Both the position numbers and the translations under genes were made by a program. Positions 1-9,005 of a DNA stretch of 24,522 nucleotides are shown piece by piece. The notes beneath the pieces are model-generated. The model saw only the letters and a program-made list of their open reading frames with translations. It was not told where the DNA came from and made no database searches. This DNA is from CAYNYF01 sp964401385 (GTDB lineage Bacteria; Planctomycetota; Phycisphaerae; SM23-33). Location of the stretch: contig CAYNYF010000066.1 of the NCBI GenBank assembly GCA_964401385.1, forward strand, positions 1 through 24,522. Reading direction: 5' to 3'. The first letter of the stretch is position 1, and every line of letters starts with the position of its first letter.

Positions 1-2071
<2,071 letters not shown>

Positions 2072-2078
2072 GGCGCAC

Positions 2079-2099
2079 TCCTATCGTAATGGGATAGGA
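2079..2099 (-). promoter_or_regulatory. Inverted repeat overlapping the clpB ribosome binding site
   Basis: TCCTATC and GATAGGA form a perfect 7-bp inverted repeat with a 7-bp spacer. One arm contains the AGGA of the clpB Shine-Dalgarno sequence, 7 nt from the ATG. In RNA it would fold into a hairpin hiding the ribosome site (possible thermosensor-like control). In DNA it could be an operator. Function is inferred from position only. Confidence 0.4.
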
Positions 2100-2220
2100 A
2101 GGTGCAAAGGGCGGGCCAGAAGTTAAGTCATTTGAGGAGAAAAGGTTCTGAGGTCGGGCGCTGTCACAATGCCCGTCGGCGCCCCCCAATCAGCCATTTA
2201 GGCAGGCTCGGGACCGGTCC

Positions 2221-2403
2221 CTAGGGCCTGGTTTCGGTCTCGCGCAAGGCCTGTTCCAGCCGCTGGTGGTAGGCGGCGACGGACACTTTCTCAGAGGCCC
2301 CGGCCAGGCACGGGTCGACACTCACCCACAACCAGCAGGCCAGCCCCAGCACGAACATGATCGCCAGCACGATCAGTATCGGCTTGAGGAACCAATGGCA
2401 CAT
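2221..2403 (-). CDS. Small single-helix membrane protein, function unknown
   Basis: A 60-residue protein starting MCHWFLKP. The ATG at 2403 is chosen over an upstream in-frame start at 2451 because GGAGGGAG sits 6 nt before it. Residues 5-28 are a strong hydrophobic helix (LIVLAIMFVLGLACWLW), followed by a short polar tail with a likely helix ending in RETETRP. The N-terminal half is probably a membrane anchor or uncleaved signal. It lies upstream of clpB on the same strand, about 150 bp away, and could be co-transcribed with it, but nothing in the sequence ties it to the chaperone. I do not recognise the family. Confidence 0.55.
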   Translation of the reverse strand: MCHWFLKPILIVLAIMFVLGLACWLWVSVDPCLAGASEKVSVAAYHQRLEQALRETETRP

Positions 2404-2553
2404 CTTGGACTCCCTCCGCGCGGCGCAGATCGGAAGCTGCGCCGGCTGCAACGGCGTCTTTGCTCAGGTCTCCCTCCAGACGGACCTTACGATATGGTTT
2501 CCGCCCGGGCTAAAAGCCGCGCCGCCGGAATTGTCCGGAAGGGCGTGGAACCT

Positions 2554-2582
2554 TTGCCTTGCGGGGGGTTTAATTCTAGGAT
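2554..2582 (+). promoter_or_regulatory. Candidate sigma-70-type promoter of the secreted-protein gene
   Basis: TTGCCT (2554-2559), a 17-bp spacer and TAGGAT (2577-2582) lie 33 bp before the ATG at 2616. Predicted transcription start is near 2589, leaving room for the GAGGGG ribosome site at 2601-2606. Each hexamer matches four of six consensus bases. Confidence 0.4.
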
Positions 2583-2615
2583 CAGGCCTTCGGTGAGAAT
2601 GAGGGGAATGAAGAG

Positions 2616-4049
2616 ATGAAACGAGCGCGAATCACCTTGACCTTGCTGTTGTGCGTGACTGCGGCGACCGCGTTCGCCCAGGACGCCGCCGGGCCGGAGC
2701 TGACCATGCGCCAGCGCGGCCAGATGATCTTCAAGGCGCTGGGGGCCGAACCCGTCGACGTCGCTGCCCTGCGCCGGGCCCTGCAAGACATCGGCCACGT
2801 CGAGGCCACCTGCCGGAGCGGGCCGCTGAAGAAGTGGGCCGATGGGGCGCGGATCATCGACGGGCGGATCCATCTGGCCGAGACGGTCGGCCTGAACCGA
2901 GCCGAGGGCGGGAGCCCGCCGGCCGAGTGGATCGAGAAGCTCGCCGCCGCGGTAAAAGGCGGCAAGCGGCCGGTCGTTCTGAAGCTGGCATTCGCGGCCG
3001 CCCCGGCGGTGAGGGCGCGGCGCGATCGCATCCTGGCCGAGGCCGACCGGAAGATCCGGGACGGGCTGAAGCAATTGGCCGAAACGCACCCTCAGCTCAG
3101 GAAGACCAACTGGGGCACGCTCGAGGAGGCCCTGGCCGGTGAGTCCCCCCCCGGGCGCGTCAGCATCTGGGCCGCCCACTACCACGGCGGCAAGAGCGGC
3201 CTGAAGACGCCCGTGGCCAAGGACGACCGCTACAACCTATTCGTGCTGCTGCGCCCGCTGCATTGGCCGGTGCCGAGCGGCGAATGGCGAATGGATCAGA
3301 TGCATTCCCACTTGGCGCTGATGGGGCAGGTCTTTGCCGACGCCGGCGACCCGGAGCTGCGGTCGGCCCTGAAGAAGCTGGTGGCCGACGCGGTGGCCTC
3401 GCTGGAGCGGCTCAACGATGCGGCCGTCAAGGGCGAACTGCCGACGGAGGCGCCCGTCGAGCCTGAGGCGCGGACGACCACGCGGCCGACCGCGTTTGTT
3501 CCGCCCGCCCCGGCCACCGTCCCGGACAAGCAAGCACCCAAGCCGGACAAACGCACCCAGGCGCGAGTGAAGCTGCTCAAGGCCCACCCGGAGAGCTTCT
3601 CGTTGATCCTCCAGTACAACGGCCCGCAGGACAAGCCCTACTACAACCTGTCGCTGCTGGGCTCGCAGGTTCAGGGCCAGGGCCGCGAGTTCTGGCCGAT
3701 GCTGCAACTGACCGCGCGGCAGGTCGAGACGATCGTTGAGTTCCTGTCGGCCGACGGCTACCTCGCCCGGGCAAGGGACATCACCAACGCGCGGGTGGCG
3801 CTGCCCAAGGGGCCCTGCTACACGCTGGTGGTGCTGGTCGACGCCGAGAAGGAGGGCGAGCGCCTGACGCTGTACGCGGACCTGGGCTGGAACCTGGCGA
3901 TGCTCCAGCGGCTGGACGGGCTGCGGAAGGTGCTCGACGGCGACGCCGCCAAGGCGATGGATACGCTGCTGGGGCGCCTGGCCGGGCATCGCCGGCAGTG
4001 GCAAAGGGGGGCGGACGCTCCTGCCAGGAATCGGCCGGCCCGGCACTGA
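2616..4049 (+). CDS. Secreted protein with two domains, function unknown
   Basis: A 477-residue protein with a clear Sec signal peptide: basic MKRAR, a hydrophobic core, and AFA at 19-21 as a signal peptidase I site. The mature N-terminal part (about 22-270) is rich in charged helices. A Pro/Thr/Ala-rich linker (about 275-316) separates it from a C-terminal domain (about 317-470) with alternating hydrophobic strands and the pattern YTLVVLVDAEKEGERLTLYA. I recognise no catalytic motif or named family. GAGGGG lies 9 nt before the ATG. It stands alone on this strand, ending 14 bp before the convergent purF-like gene, with a plausible promoter of its own. It probably acts in the periplasm or outside the cell. 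Confidence 0.75.
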   Translation: MKRARITLTLLLCVTAATAFAQDAAGPELTMRQRGQMIFKALGAEPVDVAALRRALQDIGHVEATCRSGPLKKWADGARIIDGRIHLAETVGLNRAEGGSPPAEWIEKLAAAVKGGKRPVVLKLAFAAAPAVRARRDRILAEADRKIRDGLKQLAETHPQLRKTNWGTLEEALAGESPPGRVSIWAAHYHGGKSGLKTPVAKDDRYNLFVLLRPLHWPVPSGEWRMDQMHSHLALMGQVFADAGDPELRSALKKLVADAVASLERLNDAAVKGELPTEAPVEPEARTTTRPTAFVPPAPATVPDKQAPKPDKRTQARVKLLKAHPESFSLILQYNGPQDKPYYNLSLLGSQVQGQGREFWPMLQLTARQVETIVEFLSADGYLARARDITNARVALPKGPCYTLVVLVDAEKEGERLTLYADLGWNLAMLQRLDGLRKVLDGDAAKAMDTLLGRLAGHRRQWQRGADAPARNRPARH

Positions 4050-4063
4050 AGCCGGCGCGTCTG

Positions 4064-5467
4064 CTATCGCTCGCAGCCGTCCCAGCAGTAGGTGCAGATC
4101 TTCTCCTTGGGCAGGCCGATCGCCTCGACCAGGTCCTCCATCTTCTGATAGCTCAGCGTGGTCAGGTTCAGCCTTCTGCGGATTCGGTCGACCATCACGT
4201 GGTACTTTTCCGAGCGCGGGTCGGCGTACCCCTCGAGGGATTTCTCGGCGTCGCCCTCGATTTCCCGGATGGCCCTCCTGGCGGCCAGGTCCAGCTCCGA
4301 CTTGGAGCGGGAGAAGTTCAGAAACTTGCAGCCGTAGACCAGCGGCGGACACGCCGGGCGCATGTGCACCTCGCGCGCGCCGCAGTCGTACAGCCGCCGG
4401 ATGGTGTCCTTGAGCTGGGTTCCCCTGACGATGGAGTCCTCGCAGAACAGCAGCCGCAGCCCGCGGATTATCTCCGGGATGGGGATGAGCTTCATCTTCG
4501 CCACCAGGTCGCGGACGCGCTGGTCGTGGGGCAGAAAGCTTCTGGGCCAGGTGGGGGTGTACTTCACGAAGGGCCGCCGGAAGGGCACGCCGGCCTCGTT
4601 TGCATAGCCGATGGCATGGGCCGTCCCGGAGTCGGGGATGCCCGCCACCACGTCGATCTTGGCCTCCTCGTTCCTGGCCAGGGCGGCCCCGCAGCGATTC
4701 CGAACCGCCTCGACGTTGATGCCTTCGTAGTGCGAGGCCGGATAGCCGTAGTAAACCCAGAGGAAGCCGCAGATCTGCATTTTCGTGCCCGGCGGCTTCA
4801 GTTGTTCCACGCCGTCGGGCGTCATGCGGACGATCTCGCCCGGACCGAGGTAGCGCTGCACTTCGTAGTCGAGGTTCGGGAACGCGCAGCTCTCCATCGC
4901 GGCGGCGTAGGCGCCGTCCTTTCCGCCGACGACCACGGGCGTCCTTCCGAGGGCGTCCCTGGCCACGTAGATGCCCTGCTCGGTCAGCAGCAGCAGCGAG
5001 CAGGAGCCCTCAATCGCTTCCTGGGCGTTCTGTATGCCGTCGGCAAAGGAGGATCCCTGGTCGATCAGCGTCGCCACCAGCTCGGTGGGGTTGATCTCGC
5101 CTCCGCTCATTTCCGAGAAGTGCGTGGTCTTCTTGCCGAAGGCCTTCCTGGCGAGGGCATCGGCGTTGCGCACAACCCCGACGGTGACGATGGCGTACAC
5201 CCCCAGGTGCGACCTGATGATCAGCGGCTGGTCCTCATAATCGCTGATGACCCCGATCCCGCGCGCGCCGTGCATTTCGGCGATGTCGTCTTCAAACTTG
5301 GAGCGGAACTGGGCGTTCTCAATGTTGTGGATGAACCGCATGACCTCCCCGGAGTTCATCACCGCCAGCCCGCCCCGCCGGGTTCCCAGGTGAGAATGGT
5401 AATCCGTCCCGTAGAACAGATCGTCGACACAATCGTCTTGCGAGATCACGCCAAAGAAACCGCCCAT
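4064..5467 (-). CDS. PurF-like amidophosphoribosyltransferase lacking the N-terminal nucleophile cysteine
   Basis: 467 residues. The C-terminal half is a type I phosphoribosyltransferase with the PRPP loop LLFCEDSIVRGTQ (339-351), as in PurF, which makes phosphoribosylamine in the first step of purine synthesis. The N-terminal half has the glutamine-amidotransferase class II fold pattern but begins MGGFFGV, not the Met-Cys-Gly of PurF. The Cys-Gly nucleophile is absent, and the usual HNGN and RYST glutamine-site motifs are replaced (VGVVRNA; ARGIGVIS). Cysteines 233, 380, 458 and 461 are spaced like the four ligands of the [4Fe-4S] cluster in Bacillus PurF. The start at 5467 is preferred over 5530 because GGAAGGAT precedes it. 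It could be an ammonia-using PurF or a paralog with another role. Confidence 0.85.
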   Translation of the reverse strand: MGGFFGVISQDDCVDDLFYGTDYHSHLGTRRGGLAVMNSGEVMRFIHNIENAQFRSKFEDDIAEMHGARGIGVISDYEDQPLIIRSHLGVYAIVTVGVVRNADALARKAFGKKTTHFSEMSGGEINPTELVATLIDQGSSFADGIQNAQEAIEGSCSLLLLTEQGIYVARDALGRTPVVVGGKDGAYAAAMESCAFPNLDYEVQRYLGPGEIVRMTPDGVEQLKPPGTKMQICGFLWVYYGYPASHYEGINVEAVRNRCGAALARNEEAKIDVVAGIPDSGTAHAIGYANEAGVPFRRPFVKYTPTWPRSFLPHDQRVRDLVAKMKLIPIPEIIRGLRLLFCEDSIVRGTQLKDTIRRLYDCGAREVHMRPACPPLVYGCKFLNFSRSKSELDLAARRAIREIEGDAEKSLEGYADPRSEKYHVMVDRIRRRLNLTTLSYQKMEDLVEAIGLPKEKICTYCWDGCER

Positions 5468-5548
5468 CGCACGGATCCTTCCAGGCCTCGAAGCAGCCAG
5501 GCCGATTCGTCGAGCCGGAAATCCTGACACGCGCCAACCAGCCCCCTG

Positions 5549-5576
5549 ATTGTATTTGCTGCGCCTCGGTTGGCAA
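5549..5576 (-). promoter_or_regulatory. Likely sigma-70-type promoter of the purF-like gene
   Basis: On the minus strand TTGCCA (5576-5571) is followed after 16 bp by TACAAT (5554-5549). Both hexamers match five of six consensus bases. Predicted transcription start is near 5542, giving a leader of about 75 nt before the ATG at 5467. Confidence 0.55.
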
Positions 5577-5901
5577 CGCTGCCGTGAATTTGCTTTTTCC
5601 GCGCTTGGGCGGCGGCTGTGAGCCTCGCCTGAGCGGAAGGCTGGATCCGTCGACGTGCCGCCCAGGGTGAATGCGAGGTTCCGCTTGAGCGCCGGTAGGC
5701 TACGGGAGGGAAAGACTGCGCCGCCAACACGGCCGGCTGTGACGAATGCCGACAGTCCCGGCGCTGGTCAGCACGCCGGAGTACGCGCCGGCGGCGGACG
5801 CGCCGCTGCTCGCCTGCGCCGCCTGTCACGAGCGCGCGACCGCAGTCGCGTCGCCGGCCCGGATGGGTCCAGCCCCGGACAAAGCTGCCCGGCCGCCGGC
5901 A
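5577..5901. other. Intergenic stretch without a supported gene
   Basis: About 325 bp between the purF-like promoter and the end of the small gene at 5902. Open frames cross it on both strands but lack ribosome sites or recognisable proteins. One plus-strand frame contains a CAACH string resembling a haem motif, judged fortuitous. No tRNA, riboswitch or terminator was recognised. Confidence 0.5.
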
Positions 5902-6105
5902 CTAGCCGGAGGCCAAGCCGGGCTTGGCCTTCATCGGCGGGCGGACCTTGGGTTCCTCAAAGATGGGGAGGCCGGCACTGGCTCGTTCGGCGTAGACTTC
6001 CAGATTTGACAGACGCACGATCTCAGCCTCTTCGCACTCTTCCTCGGGTATCCCGAAGAAGCTGGGGCGGTAGCCCCGAACAGGCTGTCCTCCTTCTCTC
6101 GGCAC
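5902..6105 (-). CDS. Small soluble protein, function unknown
   Basis: 67 residues starting at GTG 6105, with a strong GGAGGA ribosome site 7 nt upstream (6 bp, full complement to the 16S tail). The body is GYRPSFFGIPEEEC, then an acidic helix (CEEAEIVRLSNLEVYAERA), then SAGLPIFEEP and a basic tail. The LSNLEVYAERASAGLPIF type of segment looks like a short conserved protein and not noise, but I cannot name a function. The gene lies between the purF-like gene (same strand, downstream) and dnaJ (divergent). The AT-rich stretch 6170-6260 probably holds its promoter. Confidence 0.6.
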   Translation of the reverse strand: MPREGGQPVRGYRPSFFGIPEEECEEAEIVRLSNLEVYAERASAGLPIFEEPKVRPPMKAKPGLASG

Positions 6106-6280
6106 GGTGGTTCCTCCGATATGGCGTCCGACGCCCGTAAACCAACCACCAGTCCTCCTTGCTGGTTGCCTTTAGAAGTGCCTTAACGTCTTTATTCTGA
6201 ACGACAGGGCCGTCTGCGCCAAGTGCTATTTTCAGCAAAATTTTCGGGCGATCTTTCGCGGAGGGGCGGCGCACGGTCCA

Positions 6281-6309
6281 TTGTTGAGCGACGCCGCAGA
6301 ATCTATAAT
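6281..6309 (+). promoter_or_regulatory. Promoter of dnaJ/cbpA-like gene, predicting a near-leaderless mRNA
   Basis: TTGTTG (6281-6286), 17-bp spacer, perfect TATAAT (6304-6309). The ATG at 6320 is only 10 nt after the -10 box, so transcription should begin about 3-4 nt before the start codon. No Shine-Dalgarno sequence precedes that ATG, which agrees with leaderless translation. Confidence 0.6.
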
Positions 6310-6319
6310 AGTGTCGGAC

Positions 6320-7294
6320 ATGGCGCAGCGGGATTATTACGAGATATTAGGGGTCGATCGTTCGGCCACGCCCGAGCAGATCAAGGCGGCGTACCGGCGG
6401 CTGGCGCGGAAGCACCATCCGGACGTGAGCAAGGCCAAGGGGGCAGCCGAGAAGTTCAAGGAGGCCACGGCCGCGTACGAGGTGCTGTCCGATCCGCAGC
6501 GTCGAAAGAAGTACGACCGGTTCGGCCATGCCGGGCCGGCGGACTTCGGCTTCGGAAAGCCGGGTCGCGGGCGGAGGTACACCTGGACCTCGCCCAGGGG
6601 CCGGCCGGGGCGTTCCGGACGGGGCGGCCGGGCTGACTTCGAAGACATCTTTGCCTCCAGCGCGTTCAGCGGCATGAGCCTGGAGGAGCTGCTGGCGTCG
6701 CTGGGCGGGTATGCCCGCGGCAGTCGGTGGGGCGGCCCGGGCGGAGCGGGCGCGCCCGCGCCCGCCGGCCTGGAGTATCCCATCACCCTCGACTTCATGC
6801 AGGCCGTCAAGGGCTGCACGACCACCCTTGAGCTTCGGCACCCCGACGGCAGCACCCAGCGCATCGAGGTGAAGATTCCGCCCGGCGTGCAGGATGGCAC
6901 CAAGGTCCGCGTTCGCGGCAAGGGCGGCACCTCCGCCGGCGGCGAGCTGTTGATCGTCACCCGCGTCCGCGAGCATCCGTATTTCCGCCGCGACGGCGCC
7001 GACATTTACGTCGAGCTGCCCATCAGCCTCACCGAGGCGGCGCTGGGCGGGGAGGTGGCCGTGCCTACCGTCGACGGTCGGGCCGCCGTGAAAATACCTC
7101 CCGGCGCCTCGAGCGGAACGCGGCTGCGTCTGCGCGGCAAGGGCACGGCCGATCCCAAGACCGGAAGCAAGGGCGATCAGTACGTGGTGCTCAAGATCGT
7201 CCTGCCGCGCGAGATCTCCGAGGAAGGGCGGAAACTGCTGTCGGAGCTGGCCCGGACGGACCCGTACGACCCGCGAAAGAAGGTGCCTTGGTGA
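6320..7294 (+). CDS. DnaJ-family co-chaperone, CbpA type (no zinc finger)
   Basis: 324 residues. An N-terminal J domain starts MAQRDYYEILGV and has the HPD motif at 33-35, which stimulates the DnaK ATPase. A Gly/Arg-rich linker (about 75-150) and two C-terminal beta domains follow, the second with YVELPISLTEAALGGEVAVPT typical of DnaJ substrate-binding regions. The CxxCxGxG zinc-finger repeats of classical DnaJ are missing, so this is the CbpA-like class. The ATG at 6320 is chosen over 6281 because the J domain begins there and the promoter lies between the two. The stop overlaps the next gene by 4 bp (GTGA). Acts in the cytosol. Confidence 0.93.
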   Translation: MAQRDYYEILGVDRSATPEQIKAAYRRLARKHHPDVSKAKGAAEKFKEATAAYEVLSDPQRRKKYDRFGHAGPADFGFGKPGRGRRYTWTSPRGRPGRSGRGGRADFEDIFASSAFSGMSLEELLASLGGYARGSRWGGPGGAGAPAPAGLEYPITLDFMQAVKGCTTTLELRHPDGSTQRIEVKIPPGVQDGTKVRVRGKGGTSAGGELLIVTRVREHPYFRRDGADIYVELPISLTEAALGGEVAVPTVDGRAAVKIPPGASSGTRLRLRGKGTADPKTGSKGDQYVVLKIVLPREISEEGRKLLSELARTDPYDPRKKVPW

Positions 7295-7650
7295 AACCGG
7301 CAACCGGCTACATTCGAGCGACGAGCTTCGCGATCCTCGTGATTTCCCTGGTGACGGTGATCGGCTTTCTGGGCGGACTGATCTACGTGCTGTTTGACAG
7401 GATTGCCTTGGCCGAGCCCGGGCAGCGGGAATATCTGGTGCAGGTGGCGTGGCTGACGGGGGCGGTGGTGATCCTTTCGGTCATCATCCTGATCGGGGTG
7501 GTCGTTCACTATCTCGCCCATCGCATCACCCAGCGGCCGGAGAAGTCAGAGCCCCCCGCCTACTTCGACGCCTGGAGCGAATCGGCGCGCCGCCTGAAGG
7601 CCAAGGGCGTGCCCCCGGTCGAGCTGGAAGAGACAGATTCGGAGGGTTGA
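7291..7650 (+). CDS. Two-helix membrane protein coupled to the DnaJ-like gene
   Basis: 119 residues from GTG 7291, whose GTGA overlaps the co-chaperone stop codon. This is a classic arrangement for coupled translation, with AGAAGG just upstream inside the previous gene. Hydrophobic helices at about 11-34 and 50-72 flank a short loop. The C-terminal 45 residues are polar and carry AYFDAWSESARRLKAKG, a likely amphipathic cytoplasmic helix. No family recognised. The overlap suggests it is always made with the J-protein, perhaps as a membrane partner, but that is inference. Confidence 0.65.
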   Translation: MKPATGYIRATSFAILVISLVTVIGFLGGLIYVLFDRIALAEPGQREYLVQVAWLTGAVVILSVIILIGVVVHYLAHRITQRPEKSEPPAYFDAWSESARRLKAKGVPPVELEETDSEG

Positions 7651-7652
7651 CG

Positions 7653-7691
7653 CCGGCGGGCTGCCCTGTTTCACCGGGCGGGACCCGCCGG
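7653..7691. terminator. Inverted repeat between convergent genes, possible bidirectional terminator
   Basis: CCGGCGGG (7653-7660) pairs with CCCGCCGG (7684-7691), with an inner GCCC/GGGC stem. It sits between and partly inside the ends of two converging genes. There is no T tract, so factor-independent termination is uncertain. Confidence 0.35.
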
Positions 7692-8972
7692 TTCGACGGG
7701 GGAAAGCTCGAGCACGTCCATGCGGCAAGAGGCGAAGCCGCCTTCTCCGGCATCTTCGGCGCCGCCCGCGGGGCCGAGAAGACCGGCAAAGTTGACCAGG
7801 TACGTCTTCTTGGTTGGCCGGTACCTTTCCCACCAGTGGGCGAACAGCCGCGCCTCTTCCGGCGAGAGCTTCCACCGGGCCGGGCTCAAGGTCACGCTCA
7901 AGCGCGGCTGGGCCTCGCCCGACGGCAGGCTTGCGCGGAGCCGGCCCAGGCCCGGTCGGACCGGCCAGAACCACTGCCGGCGAACGACCAGCGCCCGCTG
8001 ATGCGGAAAGTTGGCCTGGACGATCAGCCGGTAGTCCTCGGTCCGCGGCTCATCGCCGCCCGGCGCTTCATCGGTCACTCGCCTGACCGTTCCGTGGAAG
8101 GGCTCGGCCGGCAGGGATGCCTTCCGAGAGCCGGGGCGAACGATCTGGGCCGCCCCCGGCCGGAGGGTGAGCGTAATCGCCTTGCCGGCGGGGTCGACTT
8201 CCGCGTCGCTGCCGCTGAGCTGGGCACCGTCGGTGTAGACCGGATAGGGCACTTCCGCCGCCCGCCGGGTGACCCGGTCCGTCCGCCGACCTGCCAGGAC
8301 GGTAAAGGACTCGACCTCGGCCGGCCCGCCCGGTCCGTGGCGGACGAGGTAATATTCCCTGACGCGGAGGGCGTCCTCCGGCTGCTTCAGGAAGTGCTGA
8401 GCGGCCAGGACGCCGGCGAGAGCCACCACGCCGACAGCCGCGACCCGGGCGAACCGGTTGGGTATGAACACGGTCCCGGCCGCCGCCGCGGCAATGCACG
8501 CCAGCAGCAGGATGGCGTTCAGTCGGGCCCACCGCGGCCAGGGGTTCGCCTCGTGCAGCCACGGGGAGTAGGCAGCGTCGACGAAGGCGTCGGTGGCGAC
8601 CCATTCGCCCGCCCCGTCGGTTTCGCCTGACCGGTCGATCGTGACCGGGCTGCGGGCGAGGACCTCGCCCGAGGCATCCAGCGCGGCGACGGTGTAGTCC
8701 AACGAGATGGGGGGCAGCGTCACGACGGTCCGGCTGGTCTGGCCGGGGGGGACGGCGAAGCGGCACCGCACGGCCGGCCCGCCGCCGGCGGGGCGGAGCA
8801 GGACGGCGTCGACCGGACGCGGGGCGGCGTTGGCGAGGGTCAGCTCCGCCTTGCGGTAGGCGGGCGCGGCTGGACCGTCGCCTTCGACGGCCTTCAGGGT
8901 GGTCGTTATGCCCCCGTCCGCGCCGGCCGACATCCACACAATCGCCAAGGAAATGACCGGGCCGGAGATCAT
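7671..8972 (-). CDS. Membrane protein at the end of the glycogen gene block, function unknown
   Basis: 433 residues. A hydrophobic N-terminus (PVISLAIVWMSAGA) looks like a signal peptide or anchor. Residues about 22-145 form a strand-rich domain. Two helices follow (about 153-173 LNAILLLACIAAAAAG; about 179-197), then a second strand-rich domain with several Trp residues. No catalytic motif or family recognised. The ATG at 8972 is the only good start after the in-frame stop of the preceding gene, 33 bp away, although no clear ribosome site precedes it. Same strand and close spacing suggest co-transcription with the debranching enzyme gene, but no sequence feature links it to glucan metabolism. 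Confidence 0.6.
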   Translation of the reverse strand: MISGPVISLAIVWMSAGADGGITTTLKAVEGDGPAAPAYRKAELTLANAAPRPVDAVLLRPAGGGPAVRCRFAVPPGQTSRTVVTLPPISLDYTVAALDASGEVLARSPVTIDRSGETDGAGEWVATDAFVDAAYSPWLHEANPWPRWARLNAILLLACIAAAAAGTVFIPNRFARVAAVGVVALAGVLAAQHFLKQPEDALRVREYYLVRHGPGGPAEVESFTVLAGRRTDRVTRRAAEVPYPVYTDGAQLSGSDAEVDPAGKAITLTLRPGAAQIVRPGSRKASLPAEPFHGTVRRVTDEAPGGDEPRTEDYRLIVQANFPHQRALVVRRQWFWPVRPGLGRLRASLPSGEAQPRLSVTLSPARWKLSPEEARLFAHWWERYRPTKKTYLVNFAGLLGPAGGAEDAGEGGFASCRMDVLELSPVEPAGPAR

Positions 8973-9005
8973 GCCGTACAGCGTATCGCCGCCGGGCCCG
9001 GCTCG

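Noticed and set aside
2072..2110. Sigma-32-like heat-shock promoter before clpB (CCCATTA)
   Set aside because: No matching CTTGAA at proper spacing, and it would overlap the ribosome site.
3998..5527. 509-codon plus-strand open frame
   Set aside because: Antisense of the purF-like gene, which has clear motifs, a ribosome site and a promoter.
5600..5760. Possible glycine or cobalamin riboswitch on the minus strand (CTCAGGCGAGG-like segment)
   Set aside because: Only a short string resembles the consensus; the remaining conserved core and helices could not be found.
5746..6009. Plus-strand open frame with CAACH, resembling a cytochrome c haem motif
   Set aside because: No ribosome site, no signal peptide, a single motif in low-complexity Ala/Pro-rich sequence, and it runs antisense into the small gene at 5902-6105.
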